DNA from: an uncultured Selenomonadales bacterium
Lineage (GTDB): Bacteria > Bacillota > Negativicutes > Selenomonadales > Selenomonadaceae
Length of the DNA: 64,000 nt
Direction of reading: 5' to 3'
Assembly: GCA_946407095.1 (NCBI GenBank)
Contig: CAMJMR010000006.1
Span: 1-64,000 of the forward strand
Both the position numbers and the translations under genes were made by a program. The first letter of the stretch is position 1. Each line of letters begins with the position of its first letter. The notes under the pieces were generated by a model. The model was not told where the DNA came from. It did no database searches and was given only the letters and a program-made list of their open reading frames with translations. Below are positions 17,098 to 25,352 of this stretch, piece by piece.

Positions 17098-18231
17098 ATG
17101 AAAAAGTTAAAAGTCATGTCGGTATTCGGCACGCGCCCCGAAGCGATAAAAATGGCGCCCGTCGTGCTGGAACTGTGCAAGCATCCCGAAATTGAATCGC
17201 TGGTGGCAGTCACGGCGCAGCATCGCGAAATGCTCGACCAGGTGCTGAATTTGTTCGCCATACGTCCCGACTTCGACTTAAACATCATGTCGACGGGTCA
17301 AACGCTCTTCGACATAACGAGCCGCGCGCTGATGGGCTTGGACAAAGTTTTGAGCGAGGCGACGCCCGATGTGGTGCTTGTTCACGGCGACACCACTACG
17401 ACTTTCGCGGGCGCGTTGGCGTCCTACTATCATCAAATCGAAGTCGGGCACGTCGAAGCGGGGCTCCGCACGCAGAATAAATTTTCGCCTTACCCTGAAG
17501 AAATGAATCGCCGATTGACGGGCGCGCTTGCCGATATGCACTTCGCGCCCACGCCGACCGCTAAGGAAAACCTCCTGCGCGAGGGCGTCGACGCCGATAA
17601 AATTTTCGTCACGGGCAACACCGTTATCGACGCGCTTTATCAGACCGTCCGCGCAGATTACAACTTCCGCCACGTCAGCAAGGACAAGCGGGTTATCCTT
17701 GTCACGACACATCGCCGCGAAAACTTGGGCGAGCCGCTCCGTCACGTCTACAAGGCTTTGAAGGCTTTGGTTGAGGAATTCGCCGACGTCGAAATAATTT
17801 TCCCCGTCCACAAAAATCCTAAGGTGCGCGAAGTCGTCGACGAGGAATTGGGCGGGCTTGAGCGCGTCTCTTTGATTGACCCGCTGGATTATGAGCCGTT
17901 CGCCAACTTGATGAATCGCGCGACGTTGATATTGACGGATTCGGGCGGCGTGCAGGAGGAGGCACCGGCGTTGGGCAAACCGGTTTTGGTTTTGCGCGAC
18001 ACGACCGAGCGACCCGAAGCGGTGGAGGCGGGCACGGTGAAGTTAATCGGCACGAATCAGGCGGCAGTCTACGGCGCGGCGAAGGAATTGCTCACGGACG
18101 CGGCGGCCTATCGTCGAATGGCGGAGGCGCGCAGTCCCTACGGCGACGGGCACGCGGCCGAACGAATTGTCAAAGCGTTGCTGTGGCGGCACGAAATTTT
18201 GAGCGAACGCCCCGACGACTTCATGAGCTAA
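17098..18231 (+). CDS. wecB: UDP-N-acetylglucosamine 2-epimerase (non-hydrolysing)
   Basis: Converts UDP-GlcNAc to UDP-ManNAc for surface polysaccharide. Motifs: SVFGTRPEAIKMAP, HREMLDQVL, VHGDTTTTFAGAL, GHVEAGLRTQNKFSPYPEE, TTHRRENLG, FPVHKNPKVRE and LTDSGGVQEEAPALGKPVL. The ATG at 17098 is preferred to GTG at 17089 because AGGTG lies at a fitting distance. It follows wecA by a few bases, so the two share a transcript. Confidence 0.95.
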   Translation: MKKLKVMSVFGTRPEAIKMAPVVLELCKHPEIESLVAVTAQHREMLDQVLNLFAIRPDFDLNIMSTGQTLFDITSRALMGLDKVLSEATPDVVLVHGDTTTTFAGALASYYHQIEVGHVEAGLRTQNKFSPYPEEMNRRLTGALADMHFAPTPTAKENLLREGVDADKIFVTGNTVIDALYQTVRADYNFRHVSKDKRVILVTTHRRENLGEPLRHVYKALKALVEEFADVEIIFPVHKNPKVREVVDEELGGLERVSLIDPLDYEPFANLMNRATLILTDSGGVQEEAPALGKPVLVLRDTTERPEAVEAGTVKLIGTNQAAVYGAAKELLTDAAAYRRMAEARSPYGDGHAAERIVKALLWRHEILSERPDDFMS

Positions 18232-18244
18232 AAAACTTTTTGGC

Positions 18245-18350
18245 AACGAGGCTAGAAATGCGCATGCATTTCGTTGCGGCGCGGGCGGTTACTCCAAACG
18301 TCGTCACATTGCAGCGCGCTAACTGTTCCGCCGCTTTCAAAGCGGCAAAA
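18245..18350. repeat. REP-like intergenic repeat
   Basis: Contains the palindrome TGCGCATGCATTTCG region, GCGGGCGGTTACTC, and the hairpin CCGCTTTCAAAGCGG, and is repeated in altered form at 19310-19400 and, in part, at 56100-56200. It lies between the wecB stop and the tRNA-Thr promoter. No 3'-end duplication of wecB is seen here. Confidence 0.55.
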
Positions 18351-18357
18351 ATTTTTC

Positions 18358-18386
18358 TTGACAGACGGCGGGCGTTGTGATATAAA
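18358..18386 (+). promoter_or_regulatory. Promoter of tRNA-Thr
   Basis: TTGACA (18358-18363), a 17-base spacer and TATAAA (18381-18386), about 20 bases before the tRNA. Confidence 0.75.
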
Positions 18387-18406
18387 TTGGCGCGTTGAAG
18401 TTTCAC

Positions 18407-18482
18407 GCCGACTTAGCTCAGTTGGTAGAGCAGCGCATTCGTAATGCGCAGGTCGTCAGTTCGAGTCTGACAGTCGGCTCCA
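18407..18482 (+). tRNA. tRNA-Thr (CGT anticodon)
   Basis: Acceptor strands GCCGACT and AGTCGGC pair, the D arm AGCTCAGTTGGTAGAGC and T arm with TTCGAGT are canonical. Anticodon stem GCGCA/TGCGC holds loop TTCGTAA, giving anticodon CGT. The 3' CCA is encoded. Confidence 0.95.
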
Positions 18483-18493
18483 TAAAGAAATCA

Positions 18494-18522
18494 GAGCCTC
18501 GGAAGTCTTCCGGGGCTTTTAC
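18494..18522 (+). terminator. Terminator after tRNA-Thr
   Basis: AGCCTCGGAA and TTCCGGGGCT form a stem, followed by TTTTA. Confidence 0.55.
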
Positions 18523-18759
18523 GTTTGGTTAACTACTTTCTTTGAGCGAGGAAATGAAAGCCTAAACAACCCTGTTTCTGTTGGCGGCGTGGGCGCGCAA
18601 GTCCGCGCTAGGCGCGCGTCCATGCGCGCCCAAAAATTTACGCGGCGTGCGATTCAATGATTTTGCGGGCGGCAAGCTTAAGGGAATGTTAGCGGCGGTA
18701 GGAAATGCCTGCGCGGCGTCGAAACATTTGGCGGAAAAAATTTTTTTGGAGGCTTACCT
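18523..18759. other. Intergenic region before def, with a repeat remnant
   Basis: The first 40 bases (GTTTGGTTAACTACTTTCTTT) resemble the hairpin of the MITE-like repeat family. The rest has a GC-rich stretch with GGCGCGC and GCGCGCC arms and no reading frame I can support. The last bases, AAAAAATTTTTTTGGAGG, are the def ribosome site context; the same AAAAATTTTT-then-GGAGG layout precedes several other genes here. Confidence 0.4.
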
Positions 18760-19242
18760 ATGGCATTGCTTGAGATAAGGACGGCGGGCGACCCCGTCTT
18801 GAAGGAAATCAGCGCGCCCGTCGAAAAGATTGACAAACGCTTGAGGAAACTGTTGGACAACATGGCGGAGACTATGTACGCCAGCGAAGGTGTAGGCATT
18901 GCCGCGCCGCAAATCGGCGAATTGATTCGCGTGGCGGTCGTCGACGTCGACAAGAAAAATCGCTACGACTTGATTAATCCCGTCATCACTTGGCGCGAAG
19001 GCTCGGTCATCGACAATGAAGGCTGCCTGTCGTGCCCGAATCTTTTCGGTGACGTGGAACGCGCTGAAAAAATTCGCGTTGAGTACACCAACCGCTTCGG
19101 CAAGAAAAAAACTCTGGAGGCGGACGGTTTGCTTGCCCGTTGCATTCAGCACGAGCTTGACCACCTTGACGGGCGGCTGTTTATCGACATCGCCAAGAAC
19201 ATCACCCAAGGCAAGAAGCCCGACAGACAAACCGAATCTTAA
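18760..19242 (+). CDS. def: Peptide deformylase
   Basis: Removes the formyl group from nascent proteins. The 160 residues carry all three family motifs: GVGIAAPQIG (about 46), EGCLSCPN (about 88, metal-binding Cys) and the metal site HELDHLDG (about 131). GGAGG lies seven bases before the ATG. It appears to be a single-gene unit, ended by a strong hairpin at 19266. Confidence 0.96.
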   Translation: MALLEIRTAGDPVLKEISAPVEKIDKRLRKLLDNMAETMYASEGVGIAAPQIGELIRVAVVDVDKKNRYDLINPVITWREGSVIDNEGCLSCPNLFGDVERAEKIRVEYTNRFGKKKTLEADGLLARCIQHELDHLDGRLFIDIAKNITQGKKPDRQTES

Positions 19243-19265
19243 CGCCGCGCATTGACGGCATAAAA

Positions 19266-19300
19266 AAATCCCCGCGCAGATTGGCGGGGTAATTTTTTTT
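19266..19300. terminator. Bidirectional terminator between def and the CorC-type gene
   Basis: CCCCGC (19270-19275) pairs with GCGGGG (19284-19289). A T-run follows on the plus strand and an A-run precedes it, so it can end transcripts from both sides. Confidence 0.7.
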
Positions 19301-19308
19301 CCAAAACT

Positions 19309-19400
19309 AGAAGTGCGCATGCATTTCGTATCGGCGCGGCGATTAGTTTAAATCGTCAACGACTTTCGGCGCGCTGTCTGTTCCCCGCTTTCAAAGCGGG
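19309..19400. repeat. REP-like repeat overlapping the 3' end of the CorC-type gene
   Basis: Shares AAATGCGCATGCATTTCG-like and CCCCGCTTTCAAAGCGGG parts with the repeat at 18245-18350. The CCCGCTTTCAAAGCGGG palindrome covers the stop codon of the gene at 19391. Confidence 0.5.
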
Positions 19401-20710
19401 TCGTCGTCGTGCTTTTTGGCAAGGCGAATCAGCACGCGGGTTATCCGCAAGCCCTCGACCTCCTCGACGTAAAAGGTATTGCCCTCGAACGCCGCCGATT
19501 GACCGACTCGCGGTTCGCCGCCAAGTTTATCGTTCAACCAGCCGCCGACCGTGTCAACATCCTCGTCCTCAATCGCAATGTCGAATTCGTCTTTCAGCTC
19601 CTCAAGCAACATCTTCGCGTCGACCGAATAAAGATTATCGTCGCGCTTTTCGGCATCGGGACGCTCTTCGTCGAACTCGTCTTGAATCTCGCCGACAATT
19701 TCCTCGACAATGTCTTCAATCGTGACCATGCCCGCCGTCCCGCCGTACTCGTCGACGACTATCGCCAACTGCGAACGATTTTTCTGCATCGTCTCAAGCA
19801 GGACGCTCACGTCCATACTTTCCGGCACGAAGAAAACTTTCCGCGCCAATTTTTTGAAACTCGGCTTGCGGTTGCCGCGAAGCATCGCCTTGACCAAATC
19901 CTTTATGTGCAGGAAGCCGACGATATGATCCTTGTCCTCGTTGCAAATCGGGTAGCGTGTCATTTCCTCCTCAAGAATCGTCGCCAAATTTTCTTCGTAG
20001 CTTTTGTTGAGATAAATGCAAACCATATCGGGGCGCGGCACCATTATTTCGCGGACGTTGCGCTCGGTGAAGTCGAAGACGTTATCGACGAAGTCAACCT
20101 CGGTGTCGTCGACAAGTCCCTGCTTGCGGCTCTCCTTCATGAGCAGGCGAATTTCTTCGGGGTTGTGCGCGACTTCGCCCTCGGAAACCGTCAAGCCCAA
20201 GTGATGACTCACGAAGCCCGCCGTCTTGTTGAGCAGCCACACGAAAGGATACATGACCTTCCAGAAAATCAGCATGGGGATGGCGATGTTGAGCAAAATT
20301 TTTTCGGCGGCGGCTATCGCCATGCTTTTGGGTGTCAGCTCGCCTAAGATGATATGCATTGACGTTATCAGCGAAAAGGCAAGCGCGAATGAAATTGTAT
20401 GACCGACCGCCTCGCTGAAGCCTGCCGCGTGAATGGCGGGCGCGATTAGCTCGGCGACGAAGGGCTCGCCGACCCAACCCAAGCCCAACGACGCAAGCGT
20501 TATCCCAAGCTGTGTGACGCTCAACGCCTCGTCCAGCTCGTCGACCAATTTTTTTGCATACTTAGCCCGCGTGTTGCCCTCTTGAATCAGCGTTTCCAAG
20601 CGCGACGGGCGTATCTTCACGCAACAGAATTCTGCCGCCACGAAGAAGCCGTTCATTGCTATCAAGAACGCCACAAGGAACATTTGAAGTATTATGGGCA
20701 CGATGTCCAA
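19391..20710 (-). CDS. CNNM/CorC-family CBS-domain membrane protein
   Basis: The 439-residue protein has an N-terminal DUF21 membrane domain with about four helices (starting IVPIILQMFLVAFLIAMNGFFVAAEF), two CBS domains (around RNVREIMVPRPDMVCI and FVPESMDVSVLLETM) and a C-terminal CorC/HlyC domain (YSVDAKMLLEELKDEF...DTVGGWLNDKLG). Relatives are linked to magnesium or cobalt efflux and were earlier called hemolysins. The start is TTG at 20710 behind GGAGG. It has its own promoter at 20758-20786. Confidence 0.9.
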   Translation of the reverse strand: MDIVPIILQMFLVAFLIAMNGFFVAAEFCCVKIRPSRLETLIQEGNTRAKYAKKLVDELDEALSVTQLGITLASLGLGWVGEPFVAELIAPAIHAAGFSEAVGHTISFALAFSLITSMHIILGELTPKSMAIAAAEKILLNIAIPMLIFWKVMYPFVWLLNKTAGFVSHHLGLTVSEGEVAHNPEEIRLLMKESRKQGLVDDTEVDFVDNVFDFTERNVREIMVPRPDMVCIYLNKSYEENLATILEEEMTRYPICNEDKDHIVGFLHIKDLVKAMLRGNRKPSFKKLARKVFFVPESMDVSVLLETMQKNRSQLAIVVDEYGGTAGMVTIEDIVEEIVGEIQDEFDEERPDAEKRDDNLYSVDAKMLLEELKDEFDIAIEDEDVDTVGGWLNDKLGGEPRVGQSAAFEGNTFYVEEVEGLRITRVLIRLAKKHDDDPL

Positions 20711-20757
20711 AATAAAAACCTCCGTTGACAGTTAAAGCAGTGAAAAATTTTTCCCGC

Positions 20758-20786
20758 ATTATACTATCAGCGAAGGCAATCGACAA
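20758..20786 (-). promoter_or_regulatory. Promoter of the CorC-type gene
   Basis: Minus strand TTGTCG (20786-20781), 17-base spacer, TATAAT (20763-20758). Confidence 0.65.
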
Positions 20787-20792
20787 ACATTT

Positions 20793-21725
20793 TTACAGAA
20801 ACGATTTACTGCTTATCGCCTCCAGCTCGTAAGGCGTCTCTTGATAGACGTAATAGTTCAGCCAGTTGGCGAAAAGCAAATGCGCCACGCTCCGCCACTT
20901 TACGACGGGCTTGAGCGCAGGATTATCGTCGGGGAAATAATTTTTCGGCACCTTCGGATTGAGCCCTGCGCGGACGTCACGCTCGTATTCGTTTTGCAAA
21001 GTGTTGGGGTCGTATTCGGCGTGACCCGTGATAAAAAACTGTCGCGCCTCCAAATCGGCAACGGCATAGACGCCGACCTCGTCAGATTCGGACAAAATCG
21101 TCAAGGCGGGAACTTTTTCGATATCCTCGCGGTGAACATCTGCGTAGCGCGAATGCGGAACGTAAAATTCGTCGTCGAAGCCGCGCAGAAGTTTTTCGTG
21201 CTCGACGCAAAGATGATGCTTATACACGCCCGAAAATTTTTCCGGCAAAATGTATTTCGGCACGCCGTAATGATAATACAAGCCCGCGAACGCTCCCCAA
21301 CACAGATAAAACGACGACCACACGTGAGTTTTGCTCCACTCCATGATTTCGACCAGCTCTTGCCAATAGGTGACGTCTTCGTACTCCACAAGCTCAAGCG
21401 GCGCGCCCGTCATGATGAAGCCGTCGTAATTGTTGCGCTTTACGTCGTCGAACGTCCCGTAAAATTCGGTGAGATAATCTTTCGGCGTGTGCTTGGGCGT
21501 ATAGGTGCGCGTGTAGATAAAATCGACCTCGACTTGCAACGGCGTGTTGCCCAACAGCCTAAGCAGTTGCGTTTCCGTCACGGGCTTTATCGGCATAAGG
21601 TTGAGGATTAAAATTTTCAGCGGGCGAATGTCCTGCGCGTAGGCTCGGTCTGCGTCCATTACGAAAATGTTTTCGCCCTCCAAGACGTGCGTGGCGGGCA
21701 GGTTGTTCGGTATTTTTATCGGCAA
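20793..21725 (-). CDS. metA: Homoserine O-acyltransferase, probably acetyl-CoA-specific
   Basis: First committed step of methionine synthesis. The 310 residues match Met[33 protein letters not shown], catalytic Cys in [18 protein letters not shown], and [14 protein letters not shown] with catalytic His/Glu. The loop [16 protein letters not shown] has Glu where the E. coli succinyl enzyme has Gly; that change is known to favour acetyl-CoA, so homoserine O-acetyltransferase is expected. The start is TTG at 21725 behind GGAGGGA. It follows the secreted-protein gene by 26 bases and may be co-transcribed with it. Confidence 0.93.
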   Translation of the reverse strand: MPIKIPNNLPATHVLEGENIFVMDADRAYAQDIRPLKILILNLMPIKPVTETQLLRLLGNTPLQVEVDFIYTRTYTPKHTPKDYLTEFYGTFDDVKRNNYDGFIMTGAPLELVEYEDVTYWQELVEIMEWSKTHVWSSFYLCWGAFAGLYYHYGVPKYILPEKFSGVYKHHLCVEHEKLLRGFDDEFYVPHSRYADVHREDIEKVPALTILSESDEVGVYAVADLEARQFFITGHAEYDPNTLQNEYERDVRAGLNPKVPKNYFPDDNPALKPVVKWRSVAHLLFANWLNYYVYQETPYELEAISSKSFL

Positions 21726-21751
21726 AGCGGTTCCCTCCTAGTCCCTAGTCC

Positions 21752-22633
21752 CTAATCCAACGAATAGCGGCTGACCCAACGCGAATTCTTTTTGACGTAG
21801 GCGCGCAGCCGAACCAAGCCTTTGTAGTCGGGCTCGTCGCTTTTAATCATGCGATAGGCTCCGTCGTATTCGTCCTTCAAGTCTTGCCAAGAATTCGTCG
21901 GCGTCCAGACCTTGCCGCCCTCTTTGATGACTTCGGTGCCTTGCGTAAGGTTGACCGCCTTTTTCATGAAACGAATTTCGGTCGTCTTGCCTTGCGGGTT
22001 TTTCGTGACTTCCCACTCCCACAAGATGAGATTCGAGCCTTTGAGGCGCATGGTCGTCGTGTCGGCGGTTAAGTTTTTGGTTGAGCCGTCGTCGGCGGTA
22101 TAAGTCCATAAATCAATCCAGCGTTCGTCAGCGGCGGCGCGTTTACGGTCGCGTTCGCCCATTTGAAAAACTTCGTCGACAATCGCGCAATAAAATTCCT
22201 CGTCGAAGGCTTGAGAGTTGACTTCCTTAACGCGCCCTTCGCCCTTTGACCAGACGACTTGGTCGTTGGCGTTGTAGAAGTCTTCGCGGACGTATTGCAA
22301 CGTTCGATTTTGCGGATTGACCCTAAGCAGTGCCAAGCTGTAATTCAGCGCGCGCGGGTCGGGCAAAATTTTCGTCAGTTCGTAATTCCGGATAGTCTTC
22401 GCCGCGCCCTCGTATGAGTAGGTTGTTTTCGTCCAAGCCTCAATCTCAATGGCGATTTCCCGTCCGTCGTTGGTGACGACTTTTTTCGTGACCGTCACGC
22501 TGTTTGCGTCGAAGTACTTGCTGTAGTTGTCGTTTGAGTCGAGCCAATACCATTCGGTCGCCGCGCAGGCACTTTGCGCCGTCATAAGCAGAGCCGCGCA
22601 GATTATCGCGAGCAACAAAAAATTTTTAGGCAC
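21752..22633 (-). CDS. Secreted protein of unknown function
   Basis: About 293 residues. The start MPKNFLLLAIICAALLMTAQSACA is a Sec signal peptide. The mature part begins ATEWYWLDSNDNYSKYFDANSV and contains many Trp/Tyr residues. A surface-antigen-like repeat of the form YFDANSV...VWSKGEGRVKEV is seen but I do not recognise the family. I chose the GTG at 22633, eight bases after AAGGAG; the GTG at 22642 overlaps the upstream stop and is too close to that site. It lies between the HydF-like GTPase and metA. Confidence 0.6.
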   Translation of the reverse strand: MPKNFLLLAIICAALLMTAQSACAATEWYWLDSNDNYSKYFDANSVTVTKKVVTNDGREIAIEIEAWTKTTYSYEGAAKTIRNYELTKILPDPRALNYSLALLRVNPQNRTLQYVREDFYNANDQVVWSKGEGRVKEVNSQAFDEEFYCAIVDEVFQMGERDRKRAAADERWIDLWTYTADDGSTKNLTADTTTMRLKGSNLILWEWEVTKNPQGKTTEIRFMKKAVNLTQGTEVIKEGGKVWTPTNSWQDLKDEYDGAYRMIKSDEPDYKGLVRLRAYVKKNSRWVSRYSLD

Positions 22634-22638
22634 AATAA

Positions 22639-23079
22639 TCACTCCTTAGCCAGGCGGCGATTAATTTCTTCGTCGAGCTCCACGACGCCCGCACCCGTCT
22701 CCGAACTTACGCACAGAGCTTTGAGCCCCGACACTTCCTCCACTGCCGCCGCCAATGCCGCGCCGCCGTCGTCGAACAAATCTGCCATGCTTATCACGAC
22801 TATGACCGACGAGCCCGCCTTACGCAGTTTGTTTATCCACGCCAGCTCCAATTCGAATGAGTCGTTGCAAATCAGCATGAGCGCGACCTCCACGCTTTGC
22901 GCCGATTCTTCAGCCGTCGAGCCCTCCACGTCCACGCCGACCGTGTCGACCAGCATGACTTTCGTGACGCCGCTTATTTCCATTGCTTTGAATGTCGCGT
23001 TTACCTTGTGGCGAGTCAGCGCGTACATCAGTGCCGACTTGCCGCTCTTGCGCTTCCCGAAAATCCCTACCTGTTTCAT
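22639..23079 (-). CDS. Small P-loop GTPase similar to the HydF GTPase domain
   Basis: The 146 residues start MKQVGIFGKRKSGKSALMYALTRHKVNATFKAMEISG, close to the N-terminal GTPase domain of the FeFe-hydrogenase maturation protein HydF, including the Walker A GKRKSGKS, the YKAMEI-like turn and DTVGVDVEG (Walker B/G3). HydF normally has about 400 residues; here the dimerisation and cluster-binding domains, with their cysteines, are absent. The NKxD specificity motif is replaced by SMADLF, so nucleotide specificity is doubtful. AAGGAGG precedes the ATG. It is the first gene of a run including the secreted protein and metA. Confidence 0.6.
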   Translation of the reverse strand: MKQVGIFGKRKSGKSALMYALTRHKVNATFKAMEISGVTKVMLVDTVGVDVEGSTAEESAQSVEVALMLICNDSFELELAWINKLRKAGSSVIVVISMADLFDDGGAALAAAVEEVSGLKALCVSSETGAGVVELDEEINRRLAKE

Positions 23080-23100
23080 GAGCCGCTACCTCCTTTTTGA

Positions 23101-23225
23101 AGGCGATTATAGCAGGAAAAGGGACAAGCGAAAAGGGACAGGGGACAAGTTTTCAAGGCGTGGTGTCGCCCCGCGCGTAGGAACTTTTCCCTTGTCCCAT
23201 CCCCCTTGTCCCTTATCTAAGTCGG
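23101..23225. repeat. Imperfect inverted repeat of GGGACAAG units
   Basis: AAGGGACAAG and GGGGACAAG at 23117-23150 are matched by CTTGTCCC and CTTGTCCCTT at 23189-23214, so the transcript could form a long stem. It lies between the PHP gene 3' end and the HydF-like gene start. Similar GGGACTAGGGAC runs occur at 7921-7960 and 21738-21755. Confidence 0.5.
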
Positions 23226-23266
23226 AGCCGACACTTTAACAGAAGTTTCAAGTGTTCGTGGCGTGC

Positions 23267-24115
23267 TTATGTCAAGTCGACAAGTTCACGGCGTCTTTTG
23301 TCGAAGCGGGCGATTTGCTTGTAGCCGAAGCCGCGCACGTAGTCGCAAGCCTCCTCGTAAAACTTTCCGCAATCTTCGGGACGGTGCGCGTCGCTGGTTA
23401 TGACTATCGGCAAGCCGTAAGCGGCGGCAACCTTCATGAAGTCCGCGCAGGGCGAAATTTCTTTGACGGGGTAGCGGTAGAGCGTGCCGGTGTTCACATC
23501 GACGACCATATCGGCCTTTCGGAGCGCGGCGGCGGCTCTTTCGTAGTAGAGCGTCGCGTCGAAAGCGGGAATGTGATTGAACAGCCGCAGATTGAACGGG
23601 TGACCGAGGATGTCATAGTTGCCGCTTGCCGCCATAAGCTCAACCTGCGCGGCGTACTCATCCCATATCCCGCGCAAGTCGTGATTGTTCCACTCGTAGA
23701 TAAGCTTGCTTGCGTCGAAGCCCCAGCCCCAAAGGAAATGCACCGAGCCGATTCGATAATCGAAATCCCATGCGTCTAAAATTTTTTTGACGGCGGCTTG
23801 GTTTTGGAAGTTGCAAACCTCAACGCCGACCTTGACCGCGTGATTCTCACGGAGCCACGCCATGAAGTCGAAGTAATCCTTCAGCGTGTGCTTGAACTTG
23901 TTCGTCTTGAGCCAAACCTTTTGGAATTGACCGACGGGCGAAGCATCCAAAATCAAATCATCGCGATAAAGCCGCTCGAATTCGGGGAAAGTGTGCGTGT
24001 GCTCGCTTATGCCAATCTCATCAAGCCCGTGACCTTTCGCCGCCGTGAAGAAGCCCTCGACCCAAGCCGCGTCGTAATCGCCGTACTCAAAGTGCATGTG
24101 ATAATCAAATCGCAT
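23267..24115 (-). CDS. PHP-family histidinol-phosphatase-like hydrolase
   Basis: About 282 residues with the metal ligands of the PHP (HisK) family in order: YHMHFEYGD, GISEHTHTF, VGVEVCNF, IGSVHFLWGW, ILGHPFNLRLF and ITSDAHRPEDCG. HisK-type enzymes remove phosphate from histidinol phosphate; other PHP substrates are possible because no his genes are nearby. I chose the ATG at 24115 because the promoter at 24150-24178 lies downstream of the longer start at 24196. Confidence 0.85.
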   Translation of the reverse strand: MRFDYHMHFEYGDYDAAWVEGFFTAAKGHGLDEIGISEHTHTFPEFERLYRDDLILDASPVGQFQKVWLKTNKFKHTLKDYFDFMAWLRENHAVKVGVEVCNFQNQAAVKKILDAWDFDYRIGSVHFLWGWGFDASKLIYEWNNHDLRGIWDEYAAQVELMAASGNYDILGHPFNLRLFNHIPAFDATLYYERAAAALRKADMVVDVNTGTLYRYPVKEISPCADFMKVAAAYGLPIVITSDAHRPEDCGKFYEEACDYVRGFGYKQIARFDKRRRELVDLT

Positions 24116-24149
24116 TTCGCATTCCTCATTTCCGATTTTAATTCGGTTG

Positions 24150-24178
24150 ATTATAATCGCCGCCATAAACAATATCAA
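24150..24178 (-). promoter_or_regulatory. Promoter of the PHP gene
   Basis: Minus strand TTGATA (24178-24173), 17-base spacer, TATAAT (24155-24150). Confidence 0.7.
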
Positions 24179-24199
24179 TCGCGCCGACAATGTCAATCA

Positions 24200-24832
24200 G
24201 TCCTAAATGACGCGGCAGGGGGGGGTTAATTACCGACAACTATTTTTTTGTGACAAATCGTCCGACAAACTTTCTTAGGCACGAATAAAAAAAAAAGCTG
24301 AAGCCTTGACGAGTTATTGATTCGGGAAGTGAAATTATACTGCGTGGAATGTCATTTTTTGAAAATTATTTTTCAAGGATGAAAGGAGTGGTGTCTATTG
24401 ATTCAGGATAAAGTTTAGCGGAGATTTTTCCGATTGTACATTCGGAAGACAAATTTCCGCGTTTTTTGTTAGGGCGTGAAGATTCAGCTTATCGTCGAAG
24501 AACAAACGCCCGCCGTCTGCAACGACGGAACATCATCGATTATTTTAACAAGTTCCTTGGCAGGCGAACATCAGAGCCCGCAGTGAAAAAGCAAATCGAA
24601 CCACGTTAAACTCGAAAATCACTCGCGGGCATTTCAACACGGTGCTAATCGCTAAGGCAGACACGGCAACTGTCGTCGGAAAGGAGGTAAATGTTATTCG
24701 GCGGTTTTCGGGGACGAGTAAGGCTCCTGTACGTTGCAACGATTAACACCAAAGTTTTTTCATAGAGGAGGCGGCAGTCTCGTCGAACACAGGACGTGAA
24801 CGGCTATATGGCTGTCGACTTGCACGGATGTA
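24200..24832 (+). other. Long leader region upstream of the giant gene
   Basis: About 630 bases without a convincing long reading frame. A TATACT box near 24337 may be a -10 element, but the TTGACG upstream is 24 bases away, so the promoter is uncertain. Two possible tiny frames with good ribosome sites occur: one near 24388 after AAAGGAG, and one at 24691-24765. The length and the structured end (24833-24936) suggest a regulated 5' untranslated region for the giant gene. Confidence 0.4.
24691..24765 (+). CDS. Possible 24-residue leader peptide
   Basis: An ATG five to six bases after a perfect AAAGGAGG opens a frame MLFGGFRGRVRLLYVATINT plus four residues before TAG. It is basic and slightly hydrophobic. 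The strong ribosome site in an otherwise non-coding leader is the only evidence. A second GAGGAGG follows its stop. Confidence 0.3.
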   Translation: MLFGGFRGRVRLLYVATINTKVFS

Positions 24833-24936
24833 GGACAAAATCTTTTGCAGTCGGTCTCGTCAGCTTAGTGCACCGGGAATAAGCCCCGGTTGCGATTCCC
24901 GGCAAAGGCGAGCATTCCTGCGAAGGACTCTTGTCC
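24833..24936 (+). promoter_or_regulatory. Candidate structured leader RNA
   Basis: Four nested stems can be read: GGACAA (24833-24838) with TTGTCC (24931-24936); GCAG (24847-24850) with CTGC (24918-24921); CTCGTC (24856-24861) with GGCGAG (24907-24912); CCGGGAAT (24873-24880) with ATTCCCGG (24895-24902). It ends 25 bases before the AAGGAGGGAG ribosome site of the giant gene. It does not match any riboswitch consensus I can recall. Confidence 0.45.
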
Positions 24937-24968
24937 AAAAAAAATTTTTTCAAGGAGGGAGATTCATC

Positions 24969-25352
24969 TTGGCTGTAAATTTGTTCAAAATTTCAGGACT
25001 GAGCGTCAGTATCAACAACACCAAATATGAAACGCTCTGGTACAGAAGTGACGGCAACTTTTACACTGCCGAAAGCGACGGCACATCTGTCACCTCTGCA
25101 AACGCAGGGCTTGAAGTGGCAACGTCCCTTAACCCCGACGGCACCCGCACTGTCACGGTAAGCGATAATGCCTTAGGTGTTACAAGCAATACTGCTAATG
25201 CAACCACTCTGTCCAATGCCAAAATCTCTATCGAAGATCTCAATAACTACGACAGACAAGGATTCCGGCTCGCATTACAGACGAACACCAATTACGGCGT
25301 AGGTAACAATCGCTACGGCGGCACGTTGGCAATTTCTAGGGTCTGTTGGTAA
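24969..25352 (+). pseudogene. 5' end of the giant repetitive-protein gene, cut off by a MITE
   Basis: A TTG seven bases after AAGGAGGGAG starts MAVNLFKISGLSVSINNTKY. The 123 residues up to GGTLAIS have the same Ser/Thr/Gly-rich style as the giant protein. The frame then enters the MITE and stops at TAA within its terminal repeat. Removing the 266-bp element plus one TA joins LAIS to SSDTGG of the giant frame in register, so this is the true N-terminus of that protein. The original gene would span 24969-50343 and encode about 8368 residues. Confidence 0.8.

Noticed and set aside
18581..18778. 65-codon frame before def
   Set aside because: It overlaps the def start, lacks a ribosome site and shows no family resemblance; it could be a remnant but cannot be supported.
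24833..24936. Cobalamin, SAM or c-di-GMP riboswitch
   Set aside because: Nested stems are present, but none of the conserved core motifs of these classes could be read.
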